A DNA stretch of 64,000 nucleotides, from NCBI GenBank assembly GCA_012295275.1, contig CM022677.1, positions 8,537,514 to 8,601,513 on the forward strand, in the 5' to 3' direction. The position numbers were made by a program, and so were the translations under genes. The notes under the pieces were generated by a model. That model did no database searches and was not told where the DNA came from. It saw nothing but the letters and a program-made list of their open reading frames with translations. Positions 1 to 27,007 of this stretch are shown here, one piece after another. The stretch's first letter is position 1; each line of letters opens with the position of its first letter. Source of the DNA: Chrysomallon squamiferum. Lineage: Eukaryota; Mollusca; Gastropoda; Neomphalida; Peltospiridae.

Positions 1-1679
1 ACTCTTTGTGACTTTGCAGTTACATTTTGAAAATGACAATACTACAGCAAATACTATAAAGAACGTTTGTTCAGGTCTACAGAAAATCAGTTCAGCACAT
101 TAGTTGAACAGAACTAAGAAATTAATTAATTAGTGAAGTCCACTGTGGTTTGATTTCAAACTTCTTACAGAGTACAGTCATTATAGTGTAACATATCTTA
201 ATTTTATTTATTTATTACTACTACTGCTACTAATATTATTATTTTTATTAATATTATTATTTATTGTTGTTTGATGATTATTATTCATTGATTTTTAGTC
301 TTTCTTTATTTTATTTTTTATATACTCAAAACGAATATATACATAACTGATGTAAGACCTCAGCATTCAGTGACTACTATCTCTTACTAATAAATAGTCT
401 TATATTAGTGGCAACATTCAGTAAGTTAAATATAACTGAAAGTACTTTTAAAAATAGATATATATGGAATATTAATTATTTCTTATAAAATAATATCTAA
501 AACTAATTTTTAGAATAGCTATAATAGAGAATATTATTTAATTTATTTTATAAAAAAATAATGACTAAAAGTAATTTTAATAAAAGGTATACATTGATAT
601 TATTTTATTTTATAACAAAATATCATTTATATTTCATTTTTTTTTTTTTTTTTTTTTTAAATAGAGTATAAAATGAAGGTAATGGGTATACTGGTTTCAG
701 ATATGGAAAGGTAAAGTATGTTTGTTCGTTTATAATTACATTTGATTAAACTAATAAAATAAATCTAAGTAAATCTAAACAACATATATCTGTCATATTA
801 TTATTTTGTTTTATTCAGCTACCAAAGCTTCTAAACAGTTAACTTTATTTTCCAAAAATTGTCTTTACCAAGAAAATAATATAATGTTTATTGTTAAATA
901 TGAACAATGAAAGTGAAATAAATTAAATAACAAAGAAATAAAAAAAAAAAAAAATAAAAATCTTTTATTTTTTTTTTATTCTTTCTTTCTTTCTTCCATA
1001 TTTATTTATTTATTTACAGGTGGTCACCAACTTGGAATGCTATAGAGATTTTTTGAAAAAAACTTCAGTATTATTTATTGTTATTTAAATTTGCTGGTTG
1101 TGAAACAACTACATTTTACTGTAAATAATTTATTATTATTATTTTATAAAATAACTAATTGATTAAATGAAAATCAAAAATAAATAAATTAATGATGAGT
1201 ATTTTGCTTCTTATTATGTCACAGTATATAATTGTCATTTAGGTAAAAATATTTAAATAAAACAAGTTACATATAACTACCACAAATAAAACTAAAAAGA
1301 ACAACTAAAAATAAATATTTTAATAAACTAAAATTAATCACATATACACAATGCAGATTGTTCAAAATATGTGTTATATACAAGGTTAAATTGTTATTTC
1401 AGAAATATTTGCAGACATCTTGAAAAAGGAACCAACAGCTTCATATCACTGGCAAATGGGAAAATAAATTGATTTTTGTCTAGCCTGTAGTCTCTTTTAT
1501 TAATATATATTTGGTAGAAAGCATTTATGTCAACATTCTTGAGATTCTTATTACCTGTTTTAAGAGATATTCATATACATGTCATTTTTGTAGAAAAAGT
1601 GTATTGAACATAATTAAAGATGAAATCTGAAGATTTAGTTCATCAAAAGAAGTAATTGTAAAAAAAAAGATTTAATATT
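1..1679. other. AT-rich intergenic stretch, no feature recognised
   Basis: Very AT-rich, with T-runs near 640 and A-runs near 940. I see no coding segment, RNA gene or element with clear ends. Confidence 0.6.
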
Positions 1680-4600
1680 CTCAGAAGTAGTAAGTTATTT
1701 ATAACCAAATTATGAGTTTCTTTTTTGTTTGTTTTTATTGTATATTTTTACATTGAATTTTTCACAACATGTGTTTTTTAAGTTTCTTTTTTAAATTTTC
1801 TTAAATAAAATCAAGACAAATTAAATATTATACGTAACTTCTTGATGTACTTGACACGGAGAAGATTGTGATGATGATGATATCACAGTGAGAGGCATGT
1901 CTCTGATGTTTGAGTTTGTGATGATGTTTTGGAATTTTTCAGAATCTTTCTTGGATGATTCTTCTCTGTTTTTTTTTTTAATCCATTTACTGATTATGAC
2001 AGAAATGAAGTAATATTGTATTAAAGAATCTTCCTGTATATATTTAATTTATAAGTGTAAATTACAAATAATTTATGAATTTATATAGGTTTTAGACATA
2101 TCTCATAACAACTCTATAATCTTTTTATATATATTTTTTTAAAATAAAACTGGACACATTCAGTATATTCAGTGGTTGCCATTATTTGTTTACATCATTT
2201 TCACATTCGAAAAAATATATATATTTTTGTAGTCTATATTCTTGCTGTTTTATTACAGTTTAGTCTAGGCTGGTTTTGTTATGTGAAAATAAACTGTTGC
2301 TCGGTGAATGATATTTATGGAAATTAGTTATAATTCTCCTATATTTTTATTTTATTTTTTATTCTCCCTCCCCATTAATGTGAAAATCTGTAAAGTTGTC
2401 AATTACGTCTTTAGTGAAACAGACATAGTGGTCTTCTTTTTATCTGTAATAAGAATCGTTCATATTTTTCTGCATGTATTAGTCCTTCTGAGTTTTCACT
2501 CAGGAAAAACCTTGTAGTTGATGTATGATGTTATATTCTGAACATTTCTATTTTAGTAGGTTTATTAAGGTGGTCTGTTGTTGAGTAGCAGCTGATGAAG
2601 ATATTCTTTAGAGTATTATATATTTGGTTCTGAATATACTTGTCAGTAGTTCTTGAAGACTATCATGATCTTTGTTATTTTTTCCATCCTTTGGGAATTC
2701 AACTGTGTAATAAGCATGGAGATGCAACTTAGCTACCATCTTCAAGATTGCATCTTCTTGTGTTTTTAACGTTCCATTTTTTCATGTCTTTAAAATCTTA
2801 TATTCAGGGAATGAGACCGATAAAACTAGAATTACCAGATATGTAAGATTGGGTATAAGCTTAAGTTCATCATCTGAGGAAGAAACTGTAAAAACGTTTT
2901 TTCCTTTTAAGAAGACATTGTCAGTTCATATTTTAAAAGTGTTTAATTTTCAGAGGTCATCTGTATGATAAGCACATTAGATATTCGAAAAAACTTTATT
3001 ATTACACCACTGTAAAATATGTTTAAAACAGAAAGTGTGTTATTACATCAGTGAACAAGAACTGTAATATAAAAATAGGTTTTGAATGTGGATTTTCTTT
3101 AATGAAATGTAACAGTTTTCTCATGTTGATATCTCTCATGATGATGTGACAGTAAGGATTTATGATATCTGTTATTATGAATCATTTGGTTTATTGTTTT
3201 ACCTCGTATCTTTTGATCTTACAGAGTGTTCAAAGAGTGAAAAGCTTTCTCATACTTAATGAAAGATGTGCATGTATGATATCTTATTCTGAGCATTTCT
3301 ACTTTAACTGATGTATGACATGCAGGTGGTCTGTTGTTTAATACAGCTTGCTCTGCAGGCTGGATTTTATAAAATATTTTAAGATTATTTTTACTAGTAG
3401 TTATGTATTAAAAATAAAAATTAGCATTCTGTTAAAAAATTCATCATGAGAAGAGATTGTAAAAATAGGTTAACATCAGCAACAGTAACTGTCTCACTTA
3501 TTCTGAAGTGCAGTCAACATTTTCTTTTCCTTTTTTCTTGTTTTATGTTTGCATCAGTGCACTTAAGTTGTCTATATGTAGATGGCATTCTTATTTGGTT
3601 GTTGATTATTTTTAAAACAAAAAGTGTAAACATCTGTTTCTGTCAGTTGTAAGAAAAATTTATAAAGTTACTATAATAGTAAAAAGTTAGTCATCCTAAA
3701 AAGAAATTGTAAAATATAAATAAATAAAACATTTAATTTTATCAGAAGCAGTAAAGAATTGTCTGTCATACAATTGTTTTCCTAGTCTCAGTACTGTTTC
3801 TATAACCAAATTATAAGTTTCATCTTTTTTCTTGTTTCATGTAGTGCATCAGTGCACTGAAAATGTATCTCTGAGAAGACGTTTCACCATTCTTTGTTGA
3901 TCATTGTAAAAGATATTTAGAACAAAAACTAAAATCATTGGATTTTTTCCTTATTCTGAAGACCAAAAGCATTTTTGGAAGTGGTTCTGTAATGAAATTT
4001 CTTTTTTGAAGACATAGTGATCTGTTGTTGATATATATAATAATTAGGAGTGGGTTTGAAGAGGTGATGATGATGTCTCTGATATTTTGGTTATTTCAGA
4101 ATTTTTTTTATTTCAGATGATTCTTCTCTGTTTTTGTTTCCTTTTGGTTTGTTTTGAGTTCCCCCCATTACTTAATGATAACTGCATTAAACTTTTTTTT
4201 ATTTAAGATCTTCCTGTATGTTTTTAGAATAATTCAGGGATTGTTATGTTTTTACTAAACAAACACAGTAATTATTTTTAATTATTATTTTAATTTTAAT
4301 TTAATTTTATCCCATCAGGGATTGTTTTGACTAATATCTATTAGTACTAAATTTCCACCGAGTCAAAAGTGTTCTTGTCATTGATGTATGATGTTGTATT
4401 CTGAGCATGTATCCTTTAATGTGGAAGTGGTCTGTTTTTGAGAATAACTTCCAAAACTGAGCCTGTTTTTTTATCAAATGTGATCTGAAGTTTATATTTT
4501 AGATTGATATATATTTTGAGGAGTAATAAGTTAAAGAATTGTTTATCTTATTCTGAAGTGCCACAAATTAGTGTACTCTGCCTGATGAAACTGCTTGTTG

Positions 4601-7169
4601 TTTTTTTGTAGCCAAATTATCAGTTTCTTTACATTTGTGTATTATTTAATTTTTGTGTGTGTGTGTGATTTTCTTTCTTTTTTTTCCTTTTTCTGTTTGT
4701 GTGTGGGTTTTTTTTTTTAAATTTATTTATTTTGTTATAATGTGCAAAACACCTTGTCCTGAACCACTGAAAAGATATTTAAAACAAAAATTGCTTCAGA
4801 AGAAAGTTTTTTTTTTTTTAATAAGGGGAGTATTGTGAAATTCTGTAGAAAAAAGTAATGGTAGATATATTTGAAAAATTAAAATATGCATAATAATTTG
4901 ATGATACAAAGAGGATTCTGATCTGTATAATCAAAAATAATTAGGATAAAAATTGAAAATTAACATTATCTTAAAAAGTTATCATTTCAACAAAAGACTG
5001 TCAAAAAAAAAAGAAAAGAAGAAATTTGAAAACTTAAATTAAGCCTAAGTTTCATTATAATGAAAAACTATTAACATTCCCAGAAATAGTAAGTTAAAGA
5101 GTTGTCCATCTTATACTGAACTTCAGTCAAACATCTTTTCTTAGTAACTGATGATGTGAGATCAACGTTATGTAGAAAAACAGAATTTCTCAATGATAAC
5201 TTAAGATAAAAACATAAAATTAACACTGCCTTAAAAATTTCATCATTCCTTTTTTTCCTTGAAATGGTACTTAAAAAAATAATAAAAATAAAATAATTTT
5301 TTTATTATCACAGATTTTTATCTATCTTACGCTGAAGTGCAGTCAAATCGGCTTCTTTTTGTACTTTTTGTTTTTTCTTATTTTATAATGTATATTATTG
5401 CAGAGAATTTTTCTCTACGTACCTCGCTTTCTCTACTGTTTTTTTGATCATTGTAAAAGATACTTAAAACAAAAAGTATGATCACCTGTTTCTGCTTGTG
5501 ATTTGTCTGTTAAAAAAAAGAATTATAATATTATTATAATCTTAAAATGTGGGAATTCATAAAATGAGATTATTTATTTATTTATTTAATAATTTTTATT
5601 TTTATTCTTATTATTTGAATCTATTAATTGAATGACCCAGGGGTTGTTTTAACTCGTATCTATTAAAACTACTGGGTTTTTCTGAGTGAAAAGCTTATAG
5701 TTAATGAAAGGCATGCACGTATGATGTTGAATTCTGAGTAATTCTACTTTAGTTTCATGATGTGGAAGTGATCTGTTGTTGAATACAAATCATAAATCCA
5801 GCTTGCGCTGAATTCTGTTTTTTCATAAAATATTATCAGAGGTTAGCTAACAATTTTGTATAATATATAAAATTAGGAATTTAAGAATTTATCTTCTTCT
5901 GGAGTGCCATTAATCCAATGTTCTGTTCCTTATGAGACTGCATGTTACTTTTCTATAGCCAAATTATCAGTTTATTTATATATTTTATTCATGCTTTATG
6001 TTGTGTACTAATGTACTTAATTATTTATTTTATATATTGTATATAATTTTTTACCCTGACAAGACATTTGAAACAGTGTATCATCACAACTGAATTAAAA
6101 GATATTTAAAACCAAAACTGTAGATCACATATTTCTGGTTGTGATTTTTTTTTAATGTTGATATACCCAGTTATGATGACTGGCATTTCATCTTTTTTTC
6201 TTTTATGATCATTAGAAGAGGATTATTCTGATCTGCATAAAAATAGTTTTAATCAAAAATAATTAGGATAAAATTAGAAAATTAGCATTATATTAAAAAT
6301 TTATTATTACAAGATGAGATTTTAATAAAAAAGAAAAGAAAAGAAAGAAAACATTTAATGTATTCAAAAGTAATAAGAGTTGTCTGTGTTATTCTGAAGT
6401 GCAAACTAGCTTCATGTTCCTAGTCTAACATCAAATTATAACATTCTTCTTTGTTCTTGTTTTATTTAGTGCGTCAGTGCATTGAATTTTTCTCTACATT
6501 TTTGTCATTTCTGTTCCATTTTGTTTCTGTAAAAGATAAGTAACTGTCTGCAATAAAAATTTATAAAAGTATTAGTCTCATCATCACAAGAAAAGGTTAT
6601 TTAAAAAAAAAAAAAAAAAAATATCTTCCTAGACTAACATGATGTAATGTTTCTATAACCAAAGTTTATTTTTAGTTTTTTTTTGTTTTGTTTTTAATTT
6701 ATTTTTTAACTGAATTTTTCATTACACACTTTCTATCTGTTCTGAATTACTGTAAAAGACATTTTTTTTTTCTTACTCTTTTTGTTTCCTTTTTTTTTTT
6801 TTTAAATCATTATTAGATCATTTCTGCAGTTAAATTAAATTGTATAGTTTTATAATAATAATTTTATAATAGTATTTTTAAATATTATGTATATAGGTCT
6901 GCTTCTCCACAAGTCTATTATTGTTTTACATGTATTATTTTTATCATCTTTTTGAAATAGAGCTACTCTTTTCCACATATGCATATCACATGATACAGTT
7001 GTAGTTCTTTACAAATAAATTTATGGGGTTTTTTTTGTGTTTTTTTTTACTCTTACTTCGACAGTGATGTTCTGTAGAAAATAGTTTTTCAACAAAGATA
7101 AAATTTGAAAATTAGCATTCTTTCAAAAACTTCATTATTTATATAAGGAGATAATGTTTTCTTTTTAGA

Positions 7170-7202
<33 letters not shown>

Positions 7203-7800
7203 CTAAATAAATCTTACCATTATTAGTAGTAAGTAAAAAGAATATTTCTATAACAAAATTATAGTTTTTTTCCTTGTTTTTCTGTCAAAGACATTTAAAA
7301 CAAAGTGTATTATGAAAGATAATACTAGGTGTCATCACATATTTCTGGTTGTTGATTTTCTTTAAATAAACAGAAGAATGTTCTCTTCTCAATGCCAGAC
7401 AAAAATGTTTGTTCTTTAAGTAACTGTCTGAAAACGTGAGATCGGGGTTCTGTAGAAAAAAAGTATTTATAACATCATAAAAATGCAAAATTAACACTAT
7501 CTTAAAAATTTCATCATTACAGATGGTACTTAAAAAAAAGAAAATAATAATAAAATAAAATTCTTATCATTATCACACAAATTTGACGACCGTATTCTGA
7601 AGTGCAGTCAAATCTGCTTCCCAGTCTAACATGTAATTGGGTTTTTTTTGTTGTATATTATTACAGTGTATAGTAATATCATATTTTATTTTTAATAGGT
7701 TTTTGGTAACTAAATTATTAGTTTCTTTTCTTTTTTCTGGTTTATTCTTTGACAGCCATTATCATTTCTTGCCTATTTGGGCTATTTTATTGCATTTTAG
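1680..7800 (+). repeat. Strongly diverged tandem block, noncoding
   Basis: No gene is visible. Recognisable modules recur in the same orientation: CTTATTCTGAAGTGCAGTCA (about 3498, 4547, 5326, 6393, 7590, poorer at 5109 and 5893); AAAAGATATTTAAAACAAAA (about 3613, 3907, 4769, 5458, 6100, 7287); ATAACCAAATTATNAGTTTC (about 1705, 3801, 4612, 5956, 7249, 7712); and a TATGATGTTATATTCTGAGC block followed by GTGGTCTGTTGTTGA (about 2521, 3270, 4385, 5718). Spacing varies from about 0.2 to 1.2 kb, so deletions have scrambled an old tandem array. Stops occur in all frames; the modules do not behave as exons. Confidence 0.7.
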
Positions 7801-8436
7801 TCTTAAGTTTATATGAAGTAATTACTGTGAATGATACACTATAATAAAAAATTATCTATTATTTTCTATTAAAATGAAACAGTTTCAAAGTTGTCAGGTA
7901 TTTACTAAATTATAGCAATCTTTTTGTCTTGTGATCTGGATTCATCTTTCAAGTACTTATTAATCAAACCATGAATATTATTAATATTACTGGGTTTAGT
8001 TATCATTTGAATGTAATCAAACTCTATTTAAAACTAATAAAAAGTATTAGTAAATTTAAAACATCTTTATTTGCCTCAAACATACATGGCACACACACAT
8101 AATAACTGGTTACTCTTTAAGATTTCAGCTTTACCCTGTGTTGGTAAGATTGTAGATTGTTTCAGTGTGCCTAACCTGAGTTGTATTGAGATATTTGAAC
8201 GGAGCAGGAAATTACTTTTCTCAGTACTAGACATTACAAAAACTAAATGAAAACTCATCATTCACAATTATTTCATTGTTGCTATATATATATATATATA
8301 TATATCATAATAATAATAATTTGTTATACGTTTCTTTTAAACCAAAACTAATTTCAAATCGATAATTTGGATCTTGATCAGCATTTAAACACCAAAGAAA
8401 AAACTTTAAATGCTCCTTTTTATACACTCTCCCTCT

Positions 8437-8473
<37 letters not shown>

Positions 8474-9813
8474 AAAAGAAAAATATCCATAAACTACTCA
8501 ACAACCCCCATTCCCCCAAAAATGAAAACCTTAAAGCAAATTCATCAAAATCTTCTTTTAAGACCTAAACTAGGAATTGAACGCCAAAGACATAAGTGAA
8601 CAAATATACCTATATGCAGAAATGTTTGTTAGAAATTGTTATTTATGTTCATTTAGCATCTGTTCTTCATGTTCAGTGTGTGGTGTGCATATTTGTTAAC
8701 TACAATAAACTGGAAGCATAATTCTGAACTAAGAAAATCTTCAGATATAGTTATTTATTTATAGTAACATCTTTCTTAGTAAAATAATTTAAATAAAATC
8801 TTTCTATTATGAACTCTGTACAAATGTTTTAAAATAGAAAAAAAGTTTTTTTTAACTTCCAGTATCAATATAATTATACATTAAAGTTGGGTATTCACTG
8901 GATTCTAAACACATCACAGATATCCTTACATCATTTTCTTTTCTTCTTTTTTTGTGAACTCACCATTATTAATGAACATTCTTCAAAAGAAATGAACACT
9001 TCTCTATTTTCTGGCAGTGTCATGAATTAACACACTGATTATATCTGTCTTATTCTGAAAACTTTATCTTAAAACAATAACCAGATACTTCTGTTCTCAA
9101 ACCTTGACAAAGCAAAAACTAAACATCAAGCCACCACTCAAACATTTATTTCACTGATACTAAACACTGTAACAAAATAATGATGTTATTTTTTTTTAAG
9201 CAAAACCTTTTATTTTATCTTAATAACATTTTTCATTTCATTTTTTATTTGATAAAAATTCTCTGAAAATGTATACATTTTGTTACTCTTTTTCTTTGCA
9301 AAACCTCATTAACCGCTAAATCAGTTTACTCTTTTTTTAATGACAAAAGACTTGCTTAGAAATATCTTTACCTTCATTTCATTTTTAATTTGTTGTATTT
9401 GACAGAACTTTATCAACTTCTAAGTCAATCTAAATCTAGGGATTTTTATTTGTCAGAATATTGTTCTTATCTTTTTGTTTCATATTTCTTTCTTTCTTAC
9501 CTTTCATTTCATTTTTTTAATTTGTTAAAACGTTAATAACCTCTTAATCATTTTACCATTTTGTCCTTTTATCCAACCACACATCTTTCCTATTAAATGC
9601 TTCTGTTTTTCTCTCTTCTTTTTTTTCTTATAAAAGAATCTTTCCATCCTTTGCCTCAATTTTAATCCTGGACAAAACATCTTTCTTAACAATTGCAGTA
9701 ACCATTATCACTGAGTTTTCCATCAGAAAATAACACACTGATAAAATCTTCTTCTCTTCCAGTGACAATTTTTAACACCAGCACAGTTCAGACAATGTAT
9801 ATCAAACAATCTA
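7801..9813 (-). other. 3' flank, probably including the 3' UTR, of PRPF3
   Basis: Starts right after the PRPF3 stop codon on the transcript strand. Several AATAAA words occur on the minus strand (TTTATT on plus) and I cannot choose the used site. Between 9225 and 9545 a block containing CATTTCATTTTTTATTTG (plus strand) recurs about three times at roughly 130-150 bp spacing. (TA)n at 8284-8305 and (CA)n at 8441-8470 lie further on. Confidence 0.45.
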
Positions 9814-22625
<12,812 letters not shown>

Positions 22626-22639
22626 TATGTTGCTATCAG

Positions 22640-22696
<57 letters not shown>

Positions 22697-23385
22697 TATA
22701 TATTAAATTATAATAAAAGACAGTTTAAAAATTAACTTTGTATTAATAAATATTTATAAAAAGAAATAATGCTTGAGTATCAAACGCTTATAAGGTCTGA
22801 AAGAAACAATATTTTGAACTATCTTTAAGCTTCAGAATGCTGCAGGTTTTTAAACGGTAGAATATTATTTGAACACATCTTTCTGCTGTTCCTGTACATA
22901 TGTACAGTGTATGTTTATATTTTTTTATTGATTAATATTAATAACAATTACAATAATAATAATAATAAATTACAGAAAAAGGTCTACTGATCATTCGTTT
23001 TTGTTTTCAATTTTTACTTCAAATTTAGTATATTTATTTTTTATGTTTACAGTTTAATTACTTGAAAATTCAAGGAACTGAAATATATACTACAAATTAG
23101 TAATTACGAAGGATACATTGTGAATGCTTATAGCCAGTTTGTAAACTTATTTCAATCAATAAACATCTAAACAGTTATGTTACCATTAGATTAAACGAGT
23201 TAATGGTGTAAAAATATTTAAATCAGATGTATAAATTATGATTGTATCAATCTCTTTTCAAATTTTGCATTTCATCAATTGGTCTTTAAACACTCTGCTA
23301 AAATTAACTACAACACATGTAAATTGTGACTGTTCTGTTGGAATATGTACTTCCCATTCACAAAAATAAAGATATCAACACTTAC

Positions 23386-23510
23386 CAGTTATTAAGTATC
23401 CATATTTTTAACTATTCATATCAATCCGAAACTACTGTACACGAACTTGTCGATAAAGATGGAGGGCACATGTTCACGATACATCGCGACATTTCATTGG
23501 CCGAAGAATC
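23386..23510 (-). promoter_or_regulatory. PRPF3: Inferred noncoding first exon and promoter region of PRPF3
   Basis: The PRPF3 start codon lies only 7 nt inside its exon: a T26 tract followed by CTGATAG at 22633-22640 looks like a 3' splice site ending at 22633. The best upstream partner is a consensus donor CTG|GTAAGT with exon end at 23386. Sequence beyond it is more complex than its surroundings and holds an inverted CCAAT (minus strand) at 23496-23500. The leader intron would be 22633-23385. The transcription start is not visible; the outer limit is a guess. Confidence 0.5.
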
Positions 23511-23539
23511 ATTTCTGTCCTGATCTAGTATAAGGGAAA

Positions 23540-24094
23540 TTACTCTTATTGAAAATTATGAAATTCAAAGAGAATTAAAGAGTTGCTTGCTCTAACCGGA
23601 AATTAATGCATAATAGTTTATAAATGTGCATTTGCTGGTTTTTTGTTTGTTGTTATTTTTCTTCTGGTATTTTTAAAGGAAGATTAGGATTAATTAATTT
23701 AAAATAATTATTTTAATATTAATATTATTATTTAATGATATGTAAGTGGCTTGTGTTACTCTCGTGCACAACAAAAACTATTGATATATTGAAAAACCGA
23801 TTCATTTATTCATTAACTTATTATTACTATCATGCTGTTCCTGGACTATGCATGCAGACTATTTTTGCGCCACTATCCGCAACCACACATACACACAAAA
23901 AACCTGCCAAATTCGATTTTTAACGTTTTGAATGAGGGGGGAAATAAAAAATAAAAACCACAATGTTCAATTGCAAGAATAGCAGCATTAAATGCCGACC
24001 ACGTCATTGTTAACGGCACAATAAACATTTATTTTCCTTTTATTAGTTGAATAAGTGGCCCAGCATTCATTCTAGGGGGTGTGCGCTCGCTCTC

Positions 24095-24144
<50 letters not shown>

Positions 24145-24269
24145 CAAAGACTATTTAAGACAATTATTTTCCTTTTTATTAAGAATTTACAAGCATTATT
24201 CTCAAAAGATGCGGGTCCATATCAAGAATTTAACAATTTTGGCAATCAGCAAGACTGTAAATAATTAAA
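23540..24269. other. Spacer between PRPF3 promoter and ZFAND 3' side
   Basis: No gene. Holds a (CA)n tract of about 44 bp at 24099-24142. The open frames here come from the repeat. Confidence 0.6.
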
Positions 24270-25108
24270 TTATATATCTTATTTTATTCCCTACACAGGT
24301 AAATAAAAAATATCTGTATACAGAATGTACCTTTTCACAGGAATTAACTTGGAAACTACTTTGGCAAATATTATAATATATGTACTATTATTTCTTTTTA
24401 ATAAATATATTTGACAACAACAACAACAAAACAAATGATAATAACATAACAGAAATAATCCTCTTTCATCAACTATAACATCAATGTAATTTATTATCAT
24501 TTAGATTTTTTATAAGTATTTATATTTGAGTAAGAAAAAAATAAAAGAAAGTGCAATAACATCTTTCATCACTTCTCAAACACACAACAAACACCATATT
24601 TATTAATATTTATTATTTTTTTGGATATTTTTATACATAAAGATTAGTTGCCAATATTAACACAAACCAGTGGATAAACTATCTCGCAAAGACAAAGAAT
24701 AAAAACAAAGAGAAAACAAATCACAATTACCTACAATGTTTTTACAAAAATTAGTATTCTTGATTAAGACAAATATAAACATTCTTCCAGCTACATTTAT
24801 ATGCAGAATGCCAATACTTATATTCCAAGCTTTAAATTTACCAATTACAGACTTACCTGTAACTGAACACAGAATGAGACTGAATTAAGTCCCAGTTTTA
24901 GAGAATCATTCAACAAAATTAGAAAGATTTCTTTTCTTTTTTAATAAAAAAAGACATGTTGACTAATAAACTTTCTGAAGAAAAAAGATTACCTTTAAAA
25001 ATTTCAAAAACAAAAAAAAGGTGAAGAACCAAAATAAAATAAAATTCATAAAAAGAAAGAGAAAATGGTAAATATATTAAACAAAACTGCCTTAAATTAG
25101 TTTTATTC

Positions 25109-25156
<48 letters not shown>

Positions 25157-26976
25157 TTGTTTACCTGAAAATACAGTAATACATGGAGAGAAATAAATAT
25201 AATTAGTTATAACTAAAAAAAGAATTCTGAGAGTATGCAGAAAAATGATTATTTTAATACTTTATGTTAAAATTCAATTGTGAATAGTTTCGTAAGGAAA
25301 GACTTGTAAATAATAATAATAATAAAATTTAACAATTCTGGGAAAATTGTTTTAAAGCCTTGTCAGCATTTTGTTTTATATCTGAAAATGTTGGAGATTA
25401 CCTTTTTTAAATCTTTTTTTTTTATCTGAAACCATCCTACTAAAATAAATAAAAAGAAATATATATATATATAAATAATAATCCTATGTCAGATAATATG
25501 AAATTAAAAATGTTCAATTGAATGCTGGAAAAATCTTTACATTCTATTCCTGAAAACATGAACACCTTTTTTAATAAAATAAAAAGAAAATATATAGAAA
25601 ATGTAGTCTGTTACATGAGTAATTAAAATTTAAAAAAAAAATTCATATTCATGAGCTATATAGGAAAATGTACTCAATTTTCAACAAATCTGTTTATAAT
25701 TATTTTACTACTTGTTTCTACACATATTCTTATTAAGAAAAATAATAATTAGCATGTTGTACAAATAAAAAATATACGTAATAAAGCTGAAAAAAACTTG
25801 ACATTAAAAGGTATTTTTTTCCTCTCCTCAAGATCTAAATTAAAGAAAAATAACAACTGAAAATTAAAATATTCACTTTAGCTTTTTATTTTGCTTCCAA
25901 ATATGATATAGCTATAGCAACAGTGTTATGATAAAATTATATCAAAGCAAAAATTAAAAAAAACCAATATGAATTACAAGTACAGCAATTTGAATTAGTA
26001 ACAATTAACTAAAAATATTTATCTTCCATCTAAAGTAGTACATTTCTGAGGTAATGTTGTATACAGTAGTTATGTAATTTGCCTTAAAATAAAAATAATA
26101 CCAGTAACATTAAAAATATTTATTCATTTATAATAAATATTTTTCTTAGGGCATGGCAAATACATCTATGTGAAAAATTTAATATAAACAAAAGAAAAAA
26201 GAATGAACAATATTTAAAATTTCCTTCAACTGAAATGTTTTAAAAATAAAAAATAACTCTGTAACCTTTTGTCAGAAGACTACAAAAATAATGTTATTTG
26301 ACCATTATGTATTCATAATATTGTAATACTGATGCAGAATCCACTTGTCTGTTTTGTCTGTACATATAAATATACAATTTGGTATCTTTGTCCGACATCT
26401 TGAATGTCTGGGTTTCCCCCCATTTATAAATTATTATTCTTTACATAGTTTAATTTAGAAACAAAACGGCAAGCAGGTCAGGAGAAAAAGAAGAAATTTA
26501 TTGAAAAACAAAACAAAGATTTTTTTTTAAAGTTTATATATTGTATTTATATACAATATATATTAATGTAATGCAAATTGTAATTACATATCAAACATTA
26601 AAACAGTAATTTTTCTGAAATTAAAAAATAAAATATATCAAAGATAAAGATTAAATAAAAAAAAAAATAAAAAAAATTATAAATATATAGTTTGGATAAA
26701 TTTGGAAGTTTCCTTTTAATTTACAGATAATCTTTTATAAATTGTTTTAAAGCAATTAAGATATTTATATCAAATCACATTGATTGATTTCAAGGAAAAT
26801 AAAGTAAAAATAAAATCATAAATTAATAATAAACAAACAAATACTTTAAAGATGTATGCTCTTTAAAAATCTTAAAATCTTGATAATATTTTGAAATCTT
26901 AACTGAAAATTTCACAGGTTAATGACAATATGCCAAAATAGACAAATGTACATATTGATGAAAACAAATATAAAAC

Positions 26977-27007
<31 letters not shown>

